Source: Bacteroidaceae bacterium (GTDB taxonomy: Bacteria; Bacteroidota; Bacteroidia; Bacteroidales; Bacteroidaceae). Taken from it: a stretch of DNA of 64,000 nt. The notes below the pieces were generated by a model. The model was not told where the DNA came from, did no database searches, and was given only the letters and a program-made list of their open reading frames with translations. This document shows, piece by piece, positions 10,064 to 19,795 of this stretch. Location: NCBI GenBank assembly GCA_017547165.1, contig JAFYQK010000011.1, positions 62,001 through 126,000 of the forward strand, in the 5' to 3' direction. The translations under genes and the position numbers were made by a program. Each line of letters starts with the position of its first letter. Within the stretch, counting starts at the first letter, position 1.

Positions 10064-10693
10064 TTACTTAGTGAGGTTACCTTCAATAACAGCCAAAGCA
10101 CTTTCTGCAACAACCATAACATCAGCATTCAAAACCTGATAGGTATTCAAAGCCGACGCAGGCATAGTTGCAACACGCTCAAGATTACGAGCAGACAAAT
10201 ATACTGCCTTATCAGAAGCTGGAGTCACAACCAAAGTCTTCTTGCCTGTAATTTTAAGATTATTTAATACTTCAAGCATAGACTTTGTCTTTGGAGTCTC
10301 AAATGTGAAATCCTCAACTACCAAGATAGCGTTCTCCTGTGCCTTGTAGCTAAGAGCGCTACGACGAGCTAACTGACGAACCTTCTTATTCAACTTAAAG
10401 CCATAATCGCGAGGCTGAGGACCAAATACACGAGCACCACCAACCAACACTGGGCTATTGATATCACCACGACGAGCACCGCCACCACCTTTCTGACGAC
10501 CAAGCTTACGTGTAGAACCACTCATTTCACTTCTCTCCTTAGTTTTAGCTGTACCTTGACGCTTGTTAGCAAGAATCAGCTTCACATCCAAGTAGATAGC
10601 ATGATCATTAGGTTCAATAGCATAGATAGCATCATTGAGAACTACCTTGCGACCAGTCTCCTGGCCATTGATATTCAATACACTTGCTTCCAT
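10064..10693 (-). CDS. rplD: 50S ribosomal protein L4
   Basis: The 209-residue product contains the internal extended loop ([19 protein letters not shown]) that reaches the tunnel constriction and the globular part ending [21 protein letters not shown]. In E. coli L4 represses its own operon through the S10 leader; whether it acts on the rplC leader hairpin found here at 11393-11425 is not known. Confidence 0.97.
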   Translation of the reverse strand: MEASVLNINGQETGRKVVLNDAIYAIEPNDHAIYLDVKLILANKRQGTAKTKERSEMSGSTRKLGRQKGGGGARRGDINSPVLVGGARVFGPQPRDYGFKLNKKVRQLARRSALSYKAQENAILVVEDFTFETPKTKSMLEVLNNLKITGKKTLVVTPASDKAVYLSARNLERVATMPASALNTYQVLNADVMVVAESALAVIEGNLTK

Positions 10694-10694
10694 C

Positions 10695-11312
10695 TTACTT
10701 TACAATGCTAACGATTGAACCTTTATAACCAGGAACACTACCCTTAATTAAAAGCAGATTGTGCTCTGGAATTACCTTTAACACCTGAAGGTTATGTGTA
10801 GTAACACGCTCATTACCCATATGACCACCCATGCGCATACCCTTGAACACCTTAGCAGGATATGAACAAGCACCGATAGAACCGGGCTTACGCAAACGGT
10901 CATCCTGACCATGAGTAGCTTGACCTACACCACCAAAACCATGACGTTTCACAACGCCCTGGAAACCCTTACCCTTTGATGTACCAACAACATCAACAAA
11001 GTTGCAGTCAGCAAACATCTCCACAGTAAGAGAATCACCGAGATTCAACTCACCTTCAAAACCTGTGAACTCAGCCAAGTGGCGCTTGGGAGTGGTACCA
11101 GCCTTCTTGAAGTGACCAGCCAAAGGCGCAGAAGTTCTGCTCTCCTTAGCCTCTTCATAACCGATCTGAACAGCCTCATAGCCATCCTTCTCAACGGTCT
11201 TGATCTGAGTAACCACGCAAGGACCTACTTCGATAACAGTGCACGGTACATTCTTACCGTCGGCACTGAAAACGGATGTCATTCCGATTTTCTTTCCTAA
11301 TAATCCTGGCAT
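10695..11312 (-). CDS. rplC: 50S ribosomal protein L3
   Basis: The 205-residue product starts [19 protein letters not shown] and includes the L3 signature [23 protein letters not shown], with the loop that reaches the peptidyl transferase centre. It is the first gene of the transcription unit that starts at the promoter at 11474-11505; rpsJ is separated from it by a terminator. Confidence 0.98.
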   Translation of the reverse strand: MPGLLGKKIGMTSVFSADGKNVPCTVIEVGPCVVTQIKTVEKDGYEAVQIGYEEAKESRTSAPLAGHFKKAGTTPKRHLAEFTGFEGELNLGDSLTVEMFADCNFVDVVGTSKGKGFQGVVKRHGFGGVGQATHGQDDRLRKPGSIGACSYPAKVFKGMRMGGHMGNERVTTHNLQVLKVIPEHNLLLIKGSVPGYKGSIVSIVK

Positions 11313-11392
11313 TTCAGTTTAATTAAAAATTAATATAAATGTTTCCTTATTCTCAAAATTAGCTTTCTCCTATAGGCGTCAGATAGACACAC

Positions 11393-11425
11393 AAAAAGAG
11401 AACCGCCACCTTAGGCGTTCTTTTT
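11393..11425 (-). promoter_or_regulatory. Terminator-like hairpin in the rplC leader
   Basis: On the minus strand the leader contains AAAAAGAACGCC, a loop TAAGGT, and GGCGGTTCTCTTTTT: an 8-9 base pair stem with a small bulge followed by a run of T. It lies about 40 bases after the predicted transcription start and about 80 bases before the rplC start codon. This arrangement suits transcription attenuation of the ribosomal protein operon. The hairpin is seen; the regulatory role is inferred. Confidence 0.5.
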
Positions 11426-11473
11426 AGGAATGATGATAGCAAAAGCCAGCGCATTCTTTTCCTTTTTCGATTG

Positions 11474-11505
11474 CAAAGTTACTGATTTTTAGCCTAACAC
11501 ACAAA
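11474..11505 (-). promoter_or_regulatory. Bacteroidetes-type promoter for the rplC operon
   Basis: The minus strand reads TTTG, 20 bases, TAACTTTG, an exact match to the Bacteroidetes primary sigma factor consensus (TTTG near -33, TAnnTTTG near -7). Start of transcription would be near 11467, leaving a leader of about 155 bases before rplC. It implies that rplC and following genes have their own promoter, separate from rpsL-rpsJ. Confidence 0.8.
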
Positions 11506-11567
11506 TATTTACAAAAAATATTACACACAAGCAGGTAAAAAAGAGTAAATTTAACACTTATAACAAG

Positions 11568-11603
11568 AAAAAGGCCTTTACAGACACCTGCAAAAGCCTT
11601 TTT
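11568..11603 (-). terminator. Rho-independent terminator after rpsJ
   Basis: AAAAAGGC pairs with GCCTTTTT, with three more pairs on each side of single mismatches and a four-base loop; both flanks give T-runs, so it can work in either direction. It begins about 27 bases after the rpsJ stop codon and ends the str-type operon (rpsL-rpsG-fusA-rpsJ). Confidence 0.75.
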
Positions 11604-11629
11604 ATGCTATCAAACATGTAAATCTATTA

Positions 11630-11935
11630 TTACACCTTGATTTCTACCTCTACACCGCTAGGAAGCTCAAGCTTCATCAAAGCATCGACTGTCTTCTCAT
11701 TGCTTGAATAGATGTCGATCAGACGCTTGTATGCGCTCAACTGGAACTGCTCACGGCTTTTCTTATTAACGAAAGTTGAGCGGTTTACTGTAAAGATACG
11801 CTTGTGAGTTGGCAATGGAATAGGACCAGAAACAACCGCACCTGTAGCCTTAACGGTCTTAACAATCTTCTCTGCACTCTTGTCTACGAGCATATGATCG
11901 TAGCTCTTTAACTTAATACGAATTTTCTGACTCAT
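11630..11935 (-). CDS. rpsJ: 30S ribosomal protein S10
   Basis: The 101-residue product starts [24 protein letters not shown] and has [17 protein letters not shown], the S10 signature. Besides its ribosomal role, S10 is the NusE antitermination factor and partners NusG (30303). Here it follows fusA and is separated from rplC by a terminator and a new promoter, so it belongs to the str unit and not to the head of an S10 operon. Confidence 0.97.
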   Translation of the reverse strand: MSQKIRIKLKSYDHMLVDKSAEKIVKTVKATGAVVSGPIPLPTHKRIFTVNRSTFVNKKSREQFQLSAYKRLIDIYSSNEKTVDALMKLELPSGVEVEIKV

Positions 11936-11956
11936 TTCTTTTACTTTTTATTTTAG

Positions 11957-12003
11957 TAAGGAGGGGCAATCATTAAGAGTCGTTTGCTAATGATTGCTCC
12001 TTA
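11957..12003 (-). promoter_or_regulatory. Long hairpin between fusA and rpsJ
   Basis: TAAGGA and GCAATCATTA on one side pair with TAATGATTGC and TCCTTA on the other, giving about 16 pairs with a three-base bulge and a 12-base loop. It fills most of the gap before the rpsJ start codon. No T-run follows, so it is not a simple terminator. It may be an RNA processing site or an autoregulatory leader; this is inference. Confidence 0.5.
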
Positions 12004-12048
12004 CCTTATTATTATATTATACAAGTAGATACACTATAATCAGAAAGA

Positions 12049-14166
12049 TTACAGCAAATCAGCACGACCCTTCATCTCCTCAAGTACAGCCTTAGCAACA
12101 CCAGTGCTTACAGGAGCATGGTGATCATAGGTCATTGAGCTGGTAGCACGACCAGAGGTGATGGTACGCAAAGCAGTTACATAACCAAACATCTCAGCCA
12201 GGGGAACCATAGCCTTAACTAGACGAGCACCAGTACGAGTGGTATCCATACCCTCAACCTGACCACGACGCTTATTCAAGTCACCGATAACGTCACCCAT
12301 GTTCTCCTCGGGAGTAACAACCTCGAGCTTCATGATGGGTTCCATCAATACGGGCTTAGCCTTAGCGCAGCAAGCCTTGTAAGCCATCTGAGCAGCGATT
12401 TCGAATGACAACTGGTCAGAGTCAACGGGGTGGAATGAACCATCAACCAACTCTACCTTCAAGCTGTCCATGGGGAAGCCACCGAGCACACCATTCTTCA
12501 TAGCAGCATCGAAGCCCTTCTGAACACTGGGAATGAACTCCTTGGGAATGTTACCACCAGTTACACTGTTAACGAACTGCAAGGGAGTTTCATTGTAATC
12601 CTCGTCGCGGGGACCGACATTAACGATGATGTCAGCAAACTTACCACGACCACCAGACTGCTTCTTGTAAACCTCACGGTGGTTAACGGTAGCAGTGATA
12701 GCCTCCTTGTAGTTAACCTGGGGCTTACCCTGATTACACTCTACCTTGAACTCACGACGCAAACGGTCGATGATGATATCCAAGTGAAGCTCACCCATAC
12801 CAGAGATAACAGTCTGACCGCTCTGCTCGTCGGTCTTAACGGTGAAGGTGGGATCCTCCTCAGCCAACTTCTGAAGACCGATGCTCAACTTATCGAGATC
12901 CTTCTGAGTCTTGGGCTCGACTGCGATACCGATAACGGGATCGGGGAAGTCCATAGATTCGAGTACGATAGGTGCATCCTCGTCAGCCAAAGTATCACCA
13001 GTATGAATATCCTTAAAACCTACACCAGCACCGATATCACCAGCTGCAATGCAGTCAACGGGATTCTGAGCGTTAGAGTGCATCTGGAACAGACGGCTTA
13101 CGCGCTCCTTCTTACCAGAACGCACGTTGTAAATGTAAGAACCAGCCTCTACCTTACCAGAGTAAACGCGGAAGAAAGTCAAACGACCTACATATGGATC
13201 GGTAGCGATCTTAAATGCAAGAGCTGAAGTCTTCTCGTCCTCGCTGGGCTTACGAGACTCCTCTTCGCCTGTATCAGGATTTGTACCTACTACGCTGGGA
13301 GTATCGAGGGGAGAGGGAAGGAACATACAAACATAGTCAAGCAGAGTCTGTACACCCTTGTTCTTGAAAGAAGAACCACAAGACATAGGAACGATGTCCA
13401 GATTCAAGGTACCCTTACGGATAGCAGCAACGATTTCCTCCTCGGTCAAGCTATCAGGATCCTCAAAGTATTTCTCCATCAAGGTATCATCCTGCTCGGC
13501 AGCGAGTTCAATCATCTTACCGCGCCACTCCTCACACTCGTCAACCATGTCAGCAGGAATATCCTCTACGTCATATTCAGCGCCCATGGTCTCGTCGTGC
13601 CACAGAATAGCCTTCATCTTAATAAGGTCAACGATACCCTTGAAAGTCTCCTCTGCACCGATAGGCAGAGCAACAACACAAGGAGTTGCACCAAGAACCT
13701 CCTTCATCTGACGAACAACCTCATAGAAGTCTGCACCAGAACGGTCCATCTTATTAACATAACCGATACGAGGCACATTGTACTTGTCAGCCTGACGCCA
13801 TACAGTCTCAGACTGAGGCTCAACGCCACCTACTGCGCAGTATGTTGCAACAGCACCGTCAAGAACACGCAATGAACGCTCTACCTCAGCGGTAAAGTCA
13901 ACGTGTCCCGGAGTATCGATCAAATTAAACTTATACTTATCGCCCTTGCAAGTCCAGTAAGCTGTTGTAGCAGCAGAGGTAATAGTAATACCACGCTCCT
14001 GCTCCTGAGCCATCCAGTCCATTGTTGCAGAACCATCATGGGTCTCACCGATCTTATGAGTCTTACCGGTGTAGAAAAGGATACGCTCACTGGTTGTTGT
14101 CTTACCGGCATCAATGTGAGCCATGATACCGAAGTTACGGGTGTAACGCAAATCTTGCTTTGCCAT
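12049..14166 (-). CDS. fusA: Elongation factor G
   Basis: This 705-residue GTPase drives tRNA-mRNA translocation. G1 is AHIDAGKTT (16-24), G3 is DTPGHVDF (84-91) and G4 is NKMD (138-141). Domains III-V follow in normal length, with the late [11 protein letters not shown] region. It lies between rpsG and rpsJ; tuf is not in this operon but at 31215. It is probably EF-G1, the translocase; a second EF-G paralogue is common in the phylum and is not in this window. Confidence 0.98.
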   Translation of the reverse strand: MAKQDLRYTRNFGIMAHIDAGKTTTSERILFYTGKTHKIGETHDGSATMDWMAQEQERGITITSAATTAYWTCKGDKYKFNLIDTPGHVDFTAEVERSLRVLDGAVATYCAVGGVEPQSETVWRQADKYNVPRIGYVNKMDRSGADFYEVVRQMKEVLGATPCVVALPIGAEETFKGIVDLIKMKAILWHDETMGAEYDVEDIPADMVDECEEWRGKMIELAAEQDDTLMEKYFEDPDSLTEEEIVAAIRKGTLNLDIVPMSCGSSFKNKGVQTLLDYVCMFLPSPLDTPSVVGTNPDTGEEESRKPSEDEKTSALAFKIATDPYVGRLTFFRVYSGKVEAGSYIYNVRSGKKERVSRLFQMHSNAQNPVDCIAAGDIGAGVGFKDIHTGDTLADEDAPIVLESMDFPDPVIGIAVEPKTQKDLDKLSIGLQKLAEEDPTFTVKTDEQSGQTVISGMGELHLDIIIDRLRREFKVECNQGKPQVNYKEAITATVNHREVYKKQSGGRGKFADIIVNVGPRDEDYNETPLQFVNSVTGGNIPKEFIPSVQKGFDAAMKNGVLGGFPMDSLKVELVDGSFHPVDSDQLSFEIAAQMAYKACCAKAKPVLMEPIMKLEVVTPEENMGDVIGDLNKRRGQVEGMDTTRTGARLVKAMVPLAEMFGYVTALRTITSGRATSSMTYDHHAPVSTGVAKAVLEEMKGRADLL

Positions 14167-14201
14167 TGTTTCTTAATATTTAGATTAGTGATGGATTTAT
14201 A

Positions 14202-14678
14202 TTAGAAACGGAAGTGAGCGAACGCACGGTTAGCCTCAGCCATACGATGCATATCCTCCTTACGCTTGAAGGCACCACCCTGCTCATTGTAAGCATCCTG
14301 AATCTCAGCAGCCAACTTATCAGCCATTGTCTTACCACCGCGCTTACGAGCAAAAAGAATCATATTCTTCATACAGATGCTCTCCTTACGGTCAGGACGA
14401 ATTTCTGTAGGAACTTGGAAAGTAGCACCACCGATACGACGGCTCTTAACCTCAACCTGAGGAGTAATCTTATCCAAAGCCTCCTTCCAAATCTGCAAAG
14501 CAGGTTTTTCCTCACTCTGCATCTTGGTAGCTACAATTTCGAGGGCATTGTAGAAGATATCATAAGAGATGCTCTTCTTGCCATCATACATCAGATGATT
14601 AACGAACTTAGACACCTTCACGTCGCCGAACTTGGGATCTGGAAGGATAACTCTCTTTTTTGGTTTAGCTTTACGCAT
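14202..14678 (-). CDS. rpsG: 30S ribosomal protein S7
   Basis: The 158-residue product starts [30 protein letters not shown] and contains the S7 helices ending [15 protein letters not shown]7 nucleates assembly of the 30S head. The gap of 142 bases to rpsL is long for this operon; in E. coli S7 represses through the rpsL-rpsG junction, but no obvious equivalent fold can be identified by eye. Confidence 0.97.
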   Translation of the reverse strand: MRKAKPKKRVILPDPKFGDVKVSKFVNHLMYDGKKSISYDIFYNALEIVATKMQSEEKPALQIWKEALDKITPQVEVKSRRIGGATFQVPTEIRPDRKESICMKNMILFARKRGGKTMADKLAAEIQDAYNEQGGAFKRKEDMHRMAEANRAFAHFRF

Positions 14679-14820
14679 TTCTTTAACTTGTTTTGTGTTC
14701 AGGTTTGCATCTTGCTCTTCTACTTCAACACTTACCGCTGCAAGGTTTACTCAGGACACTGACTGCAACACCAAAACGGTTTAATTTTAAATTTTCTTTT
14801 ACTCAGCTTACTTAAGAGAA

Positions 14821-15204
14821 TTACTTCTTAGCAGCCTTGGGGCGCTTAGCACCATACTTAGAACGACGCTGTGTACGGTTAGCAACACCAGCAGTATCCA
14901 GAGTACCACGTACCACATGGTAACGTACACCAGGAAGATCCTTTACACGACCACCACGAACGAGTACGATACTGTGTTCCTGCAAGTTATGACCCTCACC
15001 AGGGATGTAGCAGTTAACCTCCTTAGAGTTTGTCAAACGAACACGAGCTACCTTACGCATAGCTGAGTTTGGCTTCTTAGGTGTTGTAGTATAAACACGA
15101 ACACAAACACCACGACGCTGAGGACAGCTGTCCAAAGCGGGGCTCTTGCTCTTGTCTACCAACACTGTACGGCCTTTTCTTACCAATTGTTGAATTGTAG
15201 GCAT
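14821..15204 (-). CDS. rpsL: 30S ribosomal protein S12
   Basis: The 127-residue product has [17 protein letters not shown] and [18 protein letters not shown], the two segments around the decoding-site lysines; both carry the unmutated residues, so no streptomycin-resistance change is visible. It is the first gene of the rpsL-rpsG-fusA-rpsJ unit, with a promoter element about 80 bases upstream. Confidence 0.98.
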   Translation of the reverse strand: MPTIQQLVRKGRTVLVDKSKSPALDSCPQRRGVCVRVYTTTPKKPNSAMRKVARVRLTNSKEVNCYIPGEGHNLQEHSIVLVRGGRVKDLPGVRYHVVRGTLDTAGVANRTQRRSKYGAKRPKAAKK

Positions 15205-15256
15205 TTTGTTAATTTTTTATTTGTTTATATATTAATTATGTATATACGATAAGCAA

Positions 15257-15289
15257 GGGCACAATATGCCCATTCGGGTTGCAAAGGTA
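15257..15289 (-). promoter_or_regulatory. Promoter -7 element and start-proximal hairpin of rpsL
   Basis: The minus strand reads TACCTTTG at 15282-15289, matching the -7 consensus; the -33 region is not a good match. Right after the expected start lies a small perfect hairpin, GGGCA-TATTG-TGCCC (15257-15271), at the very 5' end of the mRNA, where it could stabilise the transcript or act in control. About 50 bases of AT-rich leader separate it from rpsL. Confidence 0.6.
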
Positions 15290-15526
15290 CAACTTTTATT
15301 CTAATTTATGCACTTTTCGGTAAAAATAAATAACCTATGACATAAAAACACAACATTTCTTTAGTATTTTTTAACAAACACGCATATTATACCTCCTTTT
15401 AAAAATATTCATGGCAAAACAACTAACCGATGTTTCAAGAAGCAGGTTTCTCTAGAAATATCAGCATAAAAATCGTTAGCAGAAGTTAAAATAATTGATT
15501 TATCCAATTGGAACATAAAAAAGTAA

Positions 15527-15534
15527 TATCTTTG
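15527..15534 (+). promoter_or_regulatory. Promoter -7 element of the lipoprotein gene
   Basis: TATCTTTG matches the TAnnTTTG consensus and is about 42 bases before the start codon at 15576. TTG at 15508-15510 is the only candidate -33 element and is somewhat too close. The rest of the 15290-15526 gap is AT-rich and shows nothing else recognisable. Confidence 0.55.
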
Positions 15535-15575
15535 TAAGTGAACTGATATTAGCACATATTAAATCAACTTAAATT

Positions 15576-16631
15576 ATGAAAAGATTACTTTTACTTGCAA
15601 TCCCAGCTTTGCTGACAAGTTGCCAGTATACCATAAGCGGTACAGCTGGCAAAGATCTTGAAGGAAAACAAGCTTATTTATGCGATGGCGAGGGTCAAAA
15701 CATCGACTCATGCGTTATCGAAAATGGAACTTTTAAGTTCAAGGGAAAAGTTGATGGCCAAAGCCTTTATGCCATCAATATCGAGAAAACACGTTTAGGT
15801 GTTATTCTAACCAACGGAACCACTGTTGATGTGAACCTAAATGAAAATCCCGCTACCGTTACTGACAATGGCGGATACAATGACACTTATGCCGCAATCA
15901 TGAACAAGGTTAGCGAAGCAAGTGCCGCATTAAGAGAAAAAGCGAGCAAACTTATGGCCGACGGACTTACCTATCCTCAAGTCAACGACTCCATAAAAGA
16001 AGATATCGAAGCTCTGTACGACATCTATCGAAAAGCTCTTGATGAAAACAAGGACAACATTGTTGGAGCAAGAATCCTTGGCATAGTAGCTAACCAGTTC
16101 TATAATTCTATCGAGGAAATGGATTCTATTATGAAGGTTGTAAAATATGCATCTGAAATAAAGGCGGTAAACCTTCATCTTGAGAACCTACAGACGCTCG
16201 AAAACACAAAAGAAGGAAAGATGTTTATTGACTTCACCGGCAAAAACATTGACGGCACAGTAGCGAAACTCTCTGATTATGTCGGCAAGGGACAATATGT
16301 TTTAGTCGACTTCTGGGCAAGTTGGTGCGGTCCTTGCAAGGGTGAAATTCCAAATCTTATTGAGTTGCAAAATCAATATGCTGGAGAGAAATTCACTGTT
16401 CTTGGCATCAATGTATGGGATACAGAAGAAAAGTTCAAGACCGCTTTAGAGGAAGAAGGAATAGAATATCCACAGATATTTGTTCCTCGCGACAACAAAG
16501 ACAATGCCACCCAACTTTATGGCATACAAGGCATTCCTCAAATCATGCTTTTTGCTCCCGACGGAACAATTGTGAAACGCAACTTGCGTGGCCAGGAGAT
16601 GAAGGACTTCGTTGCCAACCAACTGAAGTAA
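15576..16631 (+). CDS. Thioredoxin-like lipoprotein (TlpA/ResA-type disulfide reductase)
   Basis: The 351-residue product begins with a lipoprotein signal, MKRLLLLAIPALLTSC, with the lipidated cysteine at 16. Residues about 17-200 form a beta-rich N-terminal part like DUF4369 (FKGKVDG, INIEKTRLGVIL) plus a helical linker. Residues about 213-351 are an AhpC/TSA-thioredoxin domain with the active site W250-C251-G252-P253-C254 and the cis-proline region GIQGIPQIMLF. It should act as a periplasmic, membrane-anchored thiol oxidoreductase. Such proteins are abundant in Bacteroidetes; the partner is unknown. It is a single-gene unit with its own promoter and a terminator at 16664. Confidence 0.88.
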   Translation: MKRLLLLAIPALLTSCQYTISGTAGKDLEGKQAYLCDGEGQNIDSCVIENGTFKFKGKVDGQSLYAINIEKTRLGVILTNGTTVDVNLNENPATVTDNGGYNDTYAAIMNKVSEASAALREKASKLMADGLTYPQVNDSIKEDIEALYDIYRKALDENKDNIVGARILGIVANQFYNSIEEMDSIMKVVKYASEIKAVNLHLENLQTLENTKEGKMFIDFTGKNIDGTVAKLSDYVGKGQYVLVDFWASWCGPCKGEIPNLIELQNQYAGEKFTVLGINVWDTEEKFKTALEEEGIEYPQIFVPRDNKDNATQLYGIQGIPQIMLFAPDGTIVKRNLRGQEMKDFVANQLK

Positions 16632-16663
16632 GAAGACTCAAAACTCTGCACAACATCACAAAG

Positions 16664-16697
16664 AAAAGGCGTTGCATCAACATGTGCAACGCCTTTT
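16664..16697. terminator. Bidirectional terminator between convergent genes
   Basis: AAAAGGCGTTGCA pairs with TGCAACGCCTTTT (13 pairs, eight-base loop). It has A and T runs on both sides and lies between the lipoprotein gene (plus) and the YqeY gene (minus), so it can end both. Confidence 0.85.
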
Positions 16698-16747
16698 CCT
16701 TTTATCTCAACCGGAGCTATTTGATCTTATATTCTCCGCTCTGTTCT

Positions 16748-17194
16748 CTATCCCAACAGTTCCTTGACCTTGGAAGATATTGCCTTGCCGTCGGCACGTC
16801 CTGCCAAGCGCTTGCTGGCAACACCCATAACCTTGCCCATTTCCTTAGCACTGGTGGCGCCAACCTCGGCAATAATAGTGCGGAGTTCTGCTTCCAGTTC
16901 CTCGGGAGTGAGAGCCTTGGGAAGATATGCCTCGAGGGCGAGGACCTGTCCCATTTCCTCTTCTGCCAGGTCGGGACGGTTCTGCTCCACATAGAGCTGG
17001 GCTGTGTCCTTGCCCTGCTTCACCAACTTGGAAAGAATCTTCAGTGCCTGCTCATCGGAGAGTTCGGCATCGGCGCCAGGGGCGGTGAGTGCCTCCAGGA
17101 AATACTTCTTGGCATTGCGCAACGCCATCAGGCGAACCTTGTCCTTGGCCTTCATGGCCACGACTATGTCTTTGCTAATCTGTTCAAACAACAT
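16748..17194 (-). CDS. GatB/YqeY domain protein
   Basis: This 148-residue protein is the stand-alone YqeY type: ISKDIVVAMKAKDKVRLMALRN near the start, LAEEEMGQVLALEAYLPK in the middle, and AEVGATSAKEMGKVMG plus KAISSKVKELL at the end. The fold resembles the tail of the GatB subunit of tRNA amidotransferase, which suggests tRNA binding, but the function of the stand-alone form is not settled. It is alone on the minus strand; no partner gene is adjacent. Confidence 0.9.
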   Translation of the reverse strand: MLFEQISKDIVVAMKAKDKVRLMALRNAKKYFLEALTAPGADAELSDEQALKILSKLVKQGKDTAQLYVEQNRPDLAEEEMGQVLALEAYLPKALTPEELEAELRTIIAEVGATSAKEMGKVMGVASKRLAGRADGKAISSKVKELLG

Positions 17195-17983
17195 AATGAT
17201 ATGGGGGTTTTTAATATTAAATTATTGTTCCTCACACAAAAGTTCCATTTTTACGTAAGCTCAGGATAAGAACGTTACCAAAGGCAAAATTATATAAATT
17301 TTCTGTGCTACGAATGAATTTAACAAGAAATATGAGCAAGAAATTGAAAATTAGCCTCTTCTTGGTTAAGAGGGCAATGACCGGGAAGAGGTTGTAATAT
17401 TCTATAGAGAATAACAAATAACTGATGCAGCTCTAATATTATACAGAACTGCAAGTACTTGCAAATTATGAGGACGAAACTGTTGGTGCCTGGCAAAAGC
17501 ATGTGATTGCGAGAAGAGAAATTGGCCTTACTCCCAAGTCGGCCATTAGCGTAAAATAGTCTAATGGCTAATTTGGAATAATGTGGACCAGAAGGTGCAG
17601 ATGTAAATATTTCTTACCATACCTCATAAACCGAAACATATAAAGTTTTAGACTTATTAATGCAAGACCAATGCTATGATGACATGGAGTGATGCAAATA
17701 ATATTGCAATAAGATTAAAGACACAAATAACTCAAAAACAAACAGTTAGAGCTATCTGCAAACATTTTTTACGATGTAATTGATGATGCTTTATGCTACA
17801 GAAAAACAGACGCCCTAATCTTCAGTTCAACGCGCCCTAATCTTCGGGGCAGAAGATTACAATCTTAAGGACGAAAGATTACAATCTTAGGAGCCGAAGA
17901 TTGTAATGCGTTTTTGAAGGAAAAACGGGAAAGGTAGGGTGTAAGGATTTTTGAACGAACCGAGCAAATTACCGATTTGGGGA
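17195..17983. other. Intergenic stretch without a supported gene
   Basis: About 790 bases between YqeY and the MATE gene. Open frames here are short and lack family features. The sequence is AT-rich; the one clear structure is the repeat cluster at 17811-17910, described separately. Confidence 0.6.
17811..17910. repeat. Cluster of CCCTAATCTT / AAGATTACAATCTT repeats, copy 1
   Basis: Within 100 bases there are two copies of CCCTAATCTTC, two of AAGATTACAATCTTA (itself a near palindrome AAGATT-ACAATCTT) and one CGAAGATTGTAAT. A related block lies at 62869-62970 and shares CCCTAATCTTCGGGGC and AAGATTACAATCTT. It lies just past the end of the MATE gene. It looks like a dispersed intergenic palindromic element. 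Confidence 0.65.
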
Positions 17984-19345
17984 TTAAGGTATAATCTTCC
18001 TATATGTCAGCGTTTGCACAATGCCTCGGCAAGCAAGATAGGAAAGAAAAGCAATCCACAGACCATGGTTGCCGCAGAAGGGAATGATGAGATAATAACC
18101 TGTCAAGAAAAGAACCATGCTAATGACCATAGACAGGAGCATAAGGCGGGGGGAGGTGGCACCGATGTAAATTCCGTCCCACAGGAAGGACGCCACGCCA
18201 CATACAGGAAGAAGCAGAGTCCAATGGCGATAACTGGATACGGTTTCCAGCACTTGGACATCGTCTGTGAGAAACGACAAGAACCATTCGCCTCCTAAAG
18301 CATACAATGCCACAAAGAGCAGGGCCAGTACCCCACCCCATTGGAAAAGCCGACGCACCACAGAGTGGCATAAACCACCGTTCGCCGCACCTATTGCCTT
18401 GCCCACAAGCGCCTCGCCGGCATAGGCAAAACCGTCCATAAAGTAACTGAAGATGGTGAACATCTGCATGAGCAGGGTATTGACCGCAAGTTCCACACTG
18501 CCCTGCGCTGCCCCGGCAGCAATAAACATAAAATGCACCACTATCAGGCACAAGGTGCGCAGGAACAGGGAGAAGTTCTGGCGGTTGGTGGTACTACGGG
18601 GAGCAAGCGCCTGGCGAAAAAGCTGGCCAAACGACGGCATGCAGAACGACTCCCTCTTCCACAACCTGCCATAATACCTCTGGCAAAGGAGAAGGGCAAG
18701 GACGAACGCCACCCATTGAGCCAGCAAGGTTCCAAATGCTACACCCTCTATGCGCATTCCCAACACGTAGACAAAAAGAAGGCTACAGATGATGTTCAGC
18801 AAGTTTTGCACTATGGCAACAATCATGGGGAAGCGCGAGTTCTGTATGCCTATGTACCATCCGTTCATAGCAAAGAGAGCAAGGGCAGGAACTGCCCCCC
18901 ATATACATATATTAAAATACGTGCGCGCGAGGGCTGCTACCTCGGTCTCTGGAGCGATGTACCACAAGGCACCTTCGCACACAAGTGGCGAAAGTGCCAT
19001 AAGCAGTAAAGCAAGTACAAAGGCAAGGAGAAGGCTACGGACAAGCAGGAATACAACTCCATCCAAATCCCTGCGCCCCCAAGCCTGGGCGGTTTCACCA
19101 CCGGTTCCCATTCTCAGGAAACCGAACATCCAATAAATAATATTGAACAGCATGCCTCCCACGGCAATGGCACCCACGTAATATGAGGCGGGCAATGAAA
19201 TATCTGCAACATTGCCGTCCGAACTCCCCATATGACCGGTTACTGCAACATCAACCATTCCTAACAACGGAACGGTGATGTTACTGACAATGCTTGGCAG
19301 AGCAATGCCAAGGATACGGCGGTCAATGGACGAAAGAATGGGCAT
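17984..19345 (-). CDS. MATE-family efflux transporter
   Basis: The 453-residue product has about 12 hydrophobic segments and begins MPILSSIDRRILGIALPSIVSNITVPLLGMVDVAVTGH, the typical MATE start (DinF/NorM-like, with a helix-1 proline and VDVAV). The likely role is cation-coupled export of drugs or metabolites across the inner membrane; the substrate cannot be read. Its ATG overlaps the stop codon of the thioesterase upstream (TGATG at 19343-19347), so the two are translationally coupled. Confidence 0.9.
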   Translation of the reverse strand: MPILSSIDRRILGIALPSIVSNITVPLLGMVDVAVTGHMGSSDGNVADISLPASYYVGAIAVGGMLFNIIYWMFGFLRMGTGGETAQAWGRRDLDGVVFLLVRSLLLAFVLALLLMALSPLVCEGALWYIAPETEVAALARTYFNICIWGAVPALALFAMNGWYIGIQNSRFPMIVAIVQNLLNIICSLLFVYVLGMRIEGVAFGTLLAQWVAFVLALLLCQRYYGRLWKRESFCMPSFGQLFRQALAPRSTTNRQNFSLFLRTLCLIVVHFMFIAAGAAQGSVELAVNTLLMQMFTIFSYFMDGFAYAGEALVGKAIGAANGGLCHSVVRRLFQWGGVLALLFVALYALGGEWFLSFLTDDVQVLETVSSYRHWTLLLPVCGVASFLWDGIYIGATSPRLMLLSMVISMVLFLTGYYLIIPFCGNHGLWIAFLSYLACRGIVQTLTYRKIIP

Positions 19346-19731
19346 CAGGCGAAGAGCTTTTCATCCAGTTCGTTGCAAGATGTCAGCAAACGTCCGTCCT
19401 GGATGCAAACGGAATCCACCTTGGCCTTCAGGCACAATTTCTCGTCGGAGGCACGATAGATTTCCTGAAGGAACACATACCGTACGTTTTCCTTCTTGAC
19501 ATAGAGACGACAGATAAATTCATCGCCACTTCGCAATGGAATCTTGAACTCCATGGTTATACGTGCCACAACGGCGTCAATACCTCTAGTATGCATATCG
19601 GCAAAACTTATACCACGTTCTAAAAGAAACTCGTGACGTGCATGCTCAAGATAATGCTGATAATTGGCATTGTTCACAATGCCCTGAAGGTCGCACTCAT
19701 AGTCGCGAACCTTCAACCTTAGTTCATGCAT
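19345..19731 (-). CDS. Acyl-CoA thioesterase, 4HBT hot-dog fold
   Basis: From the ATG at 19729-19731 the product is 128 residues (MHELRLKVRDYECDLQG); an in-frame ATG at 19744-19746 would add five. The motif DLQGIVNNANYQHYLEHAR is the 4-hydroxybenzoyl-CoA thioesterase/YbgC active-site helix with its catalytic aspartate. It should hydrolyse a small acyl-CoA in the cytosol; the substrate is unknown. Its stop overlaps the MATE start, so the two may serve one pathway, though thioesterase-MATE pairing could be chance. Confidence 0.85.
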   Translation of the reverse strand: MHELRLKVRDYECDLQGIVNNANYQHYLEHARHEFLLERGISFADMHTRGIDAVVARITMEFKIPLRSGDEFICRLYVKKENVRYVFLQEIYRASDEKLCLKAKVDSVCIQDGRLLTSCNELDEKLFA

Positions 19732-19795
19732 AATGTTCACCATCATATCAGATACTCTTTAAATATTCAGATTAATAATAAAAGATGTGTATAAG

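Noticed and set aside
15290..15575. Hidden small RNA between rpsL and the lipoprotein gene
   Set aside because: Apart from the rpsL and lipoprotein promoter elements there is no stem or terminator to support it.
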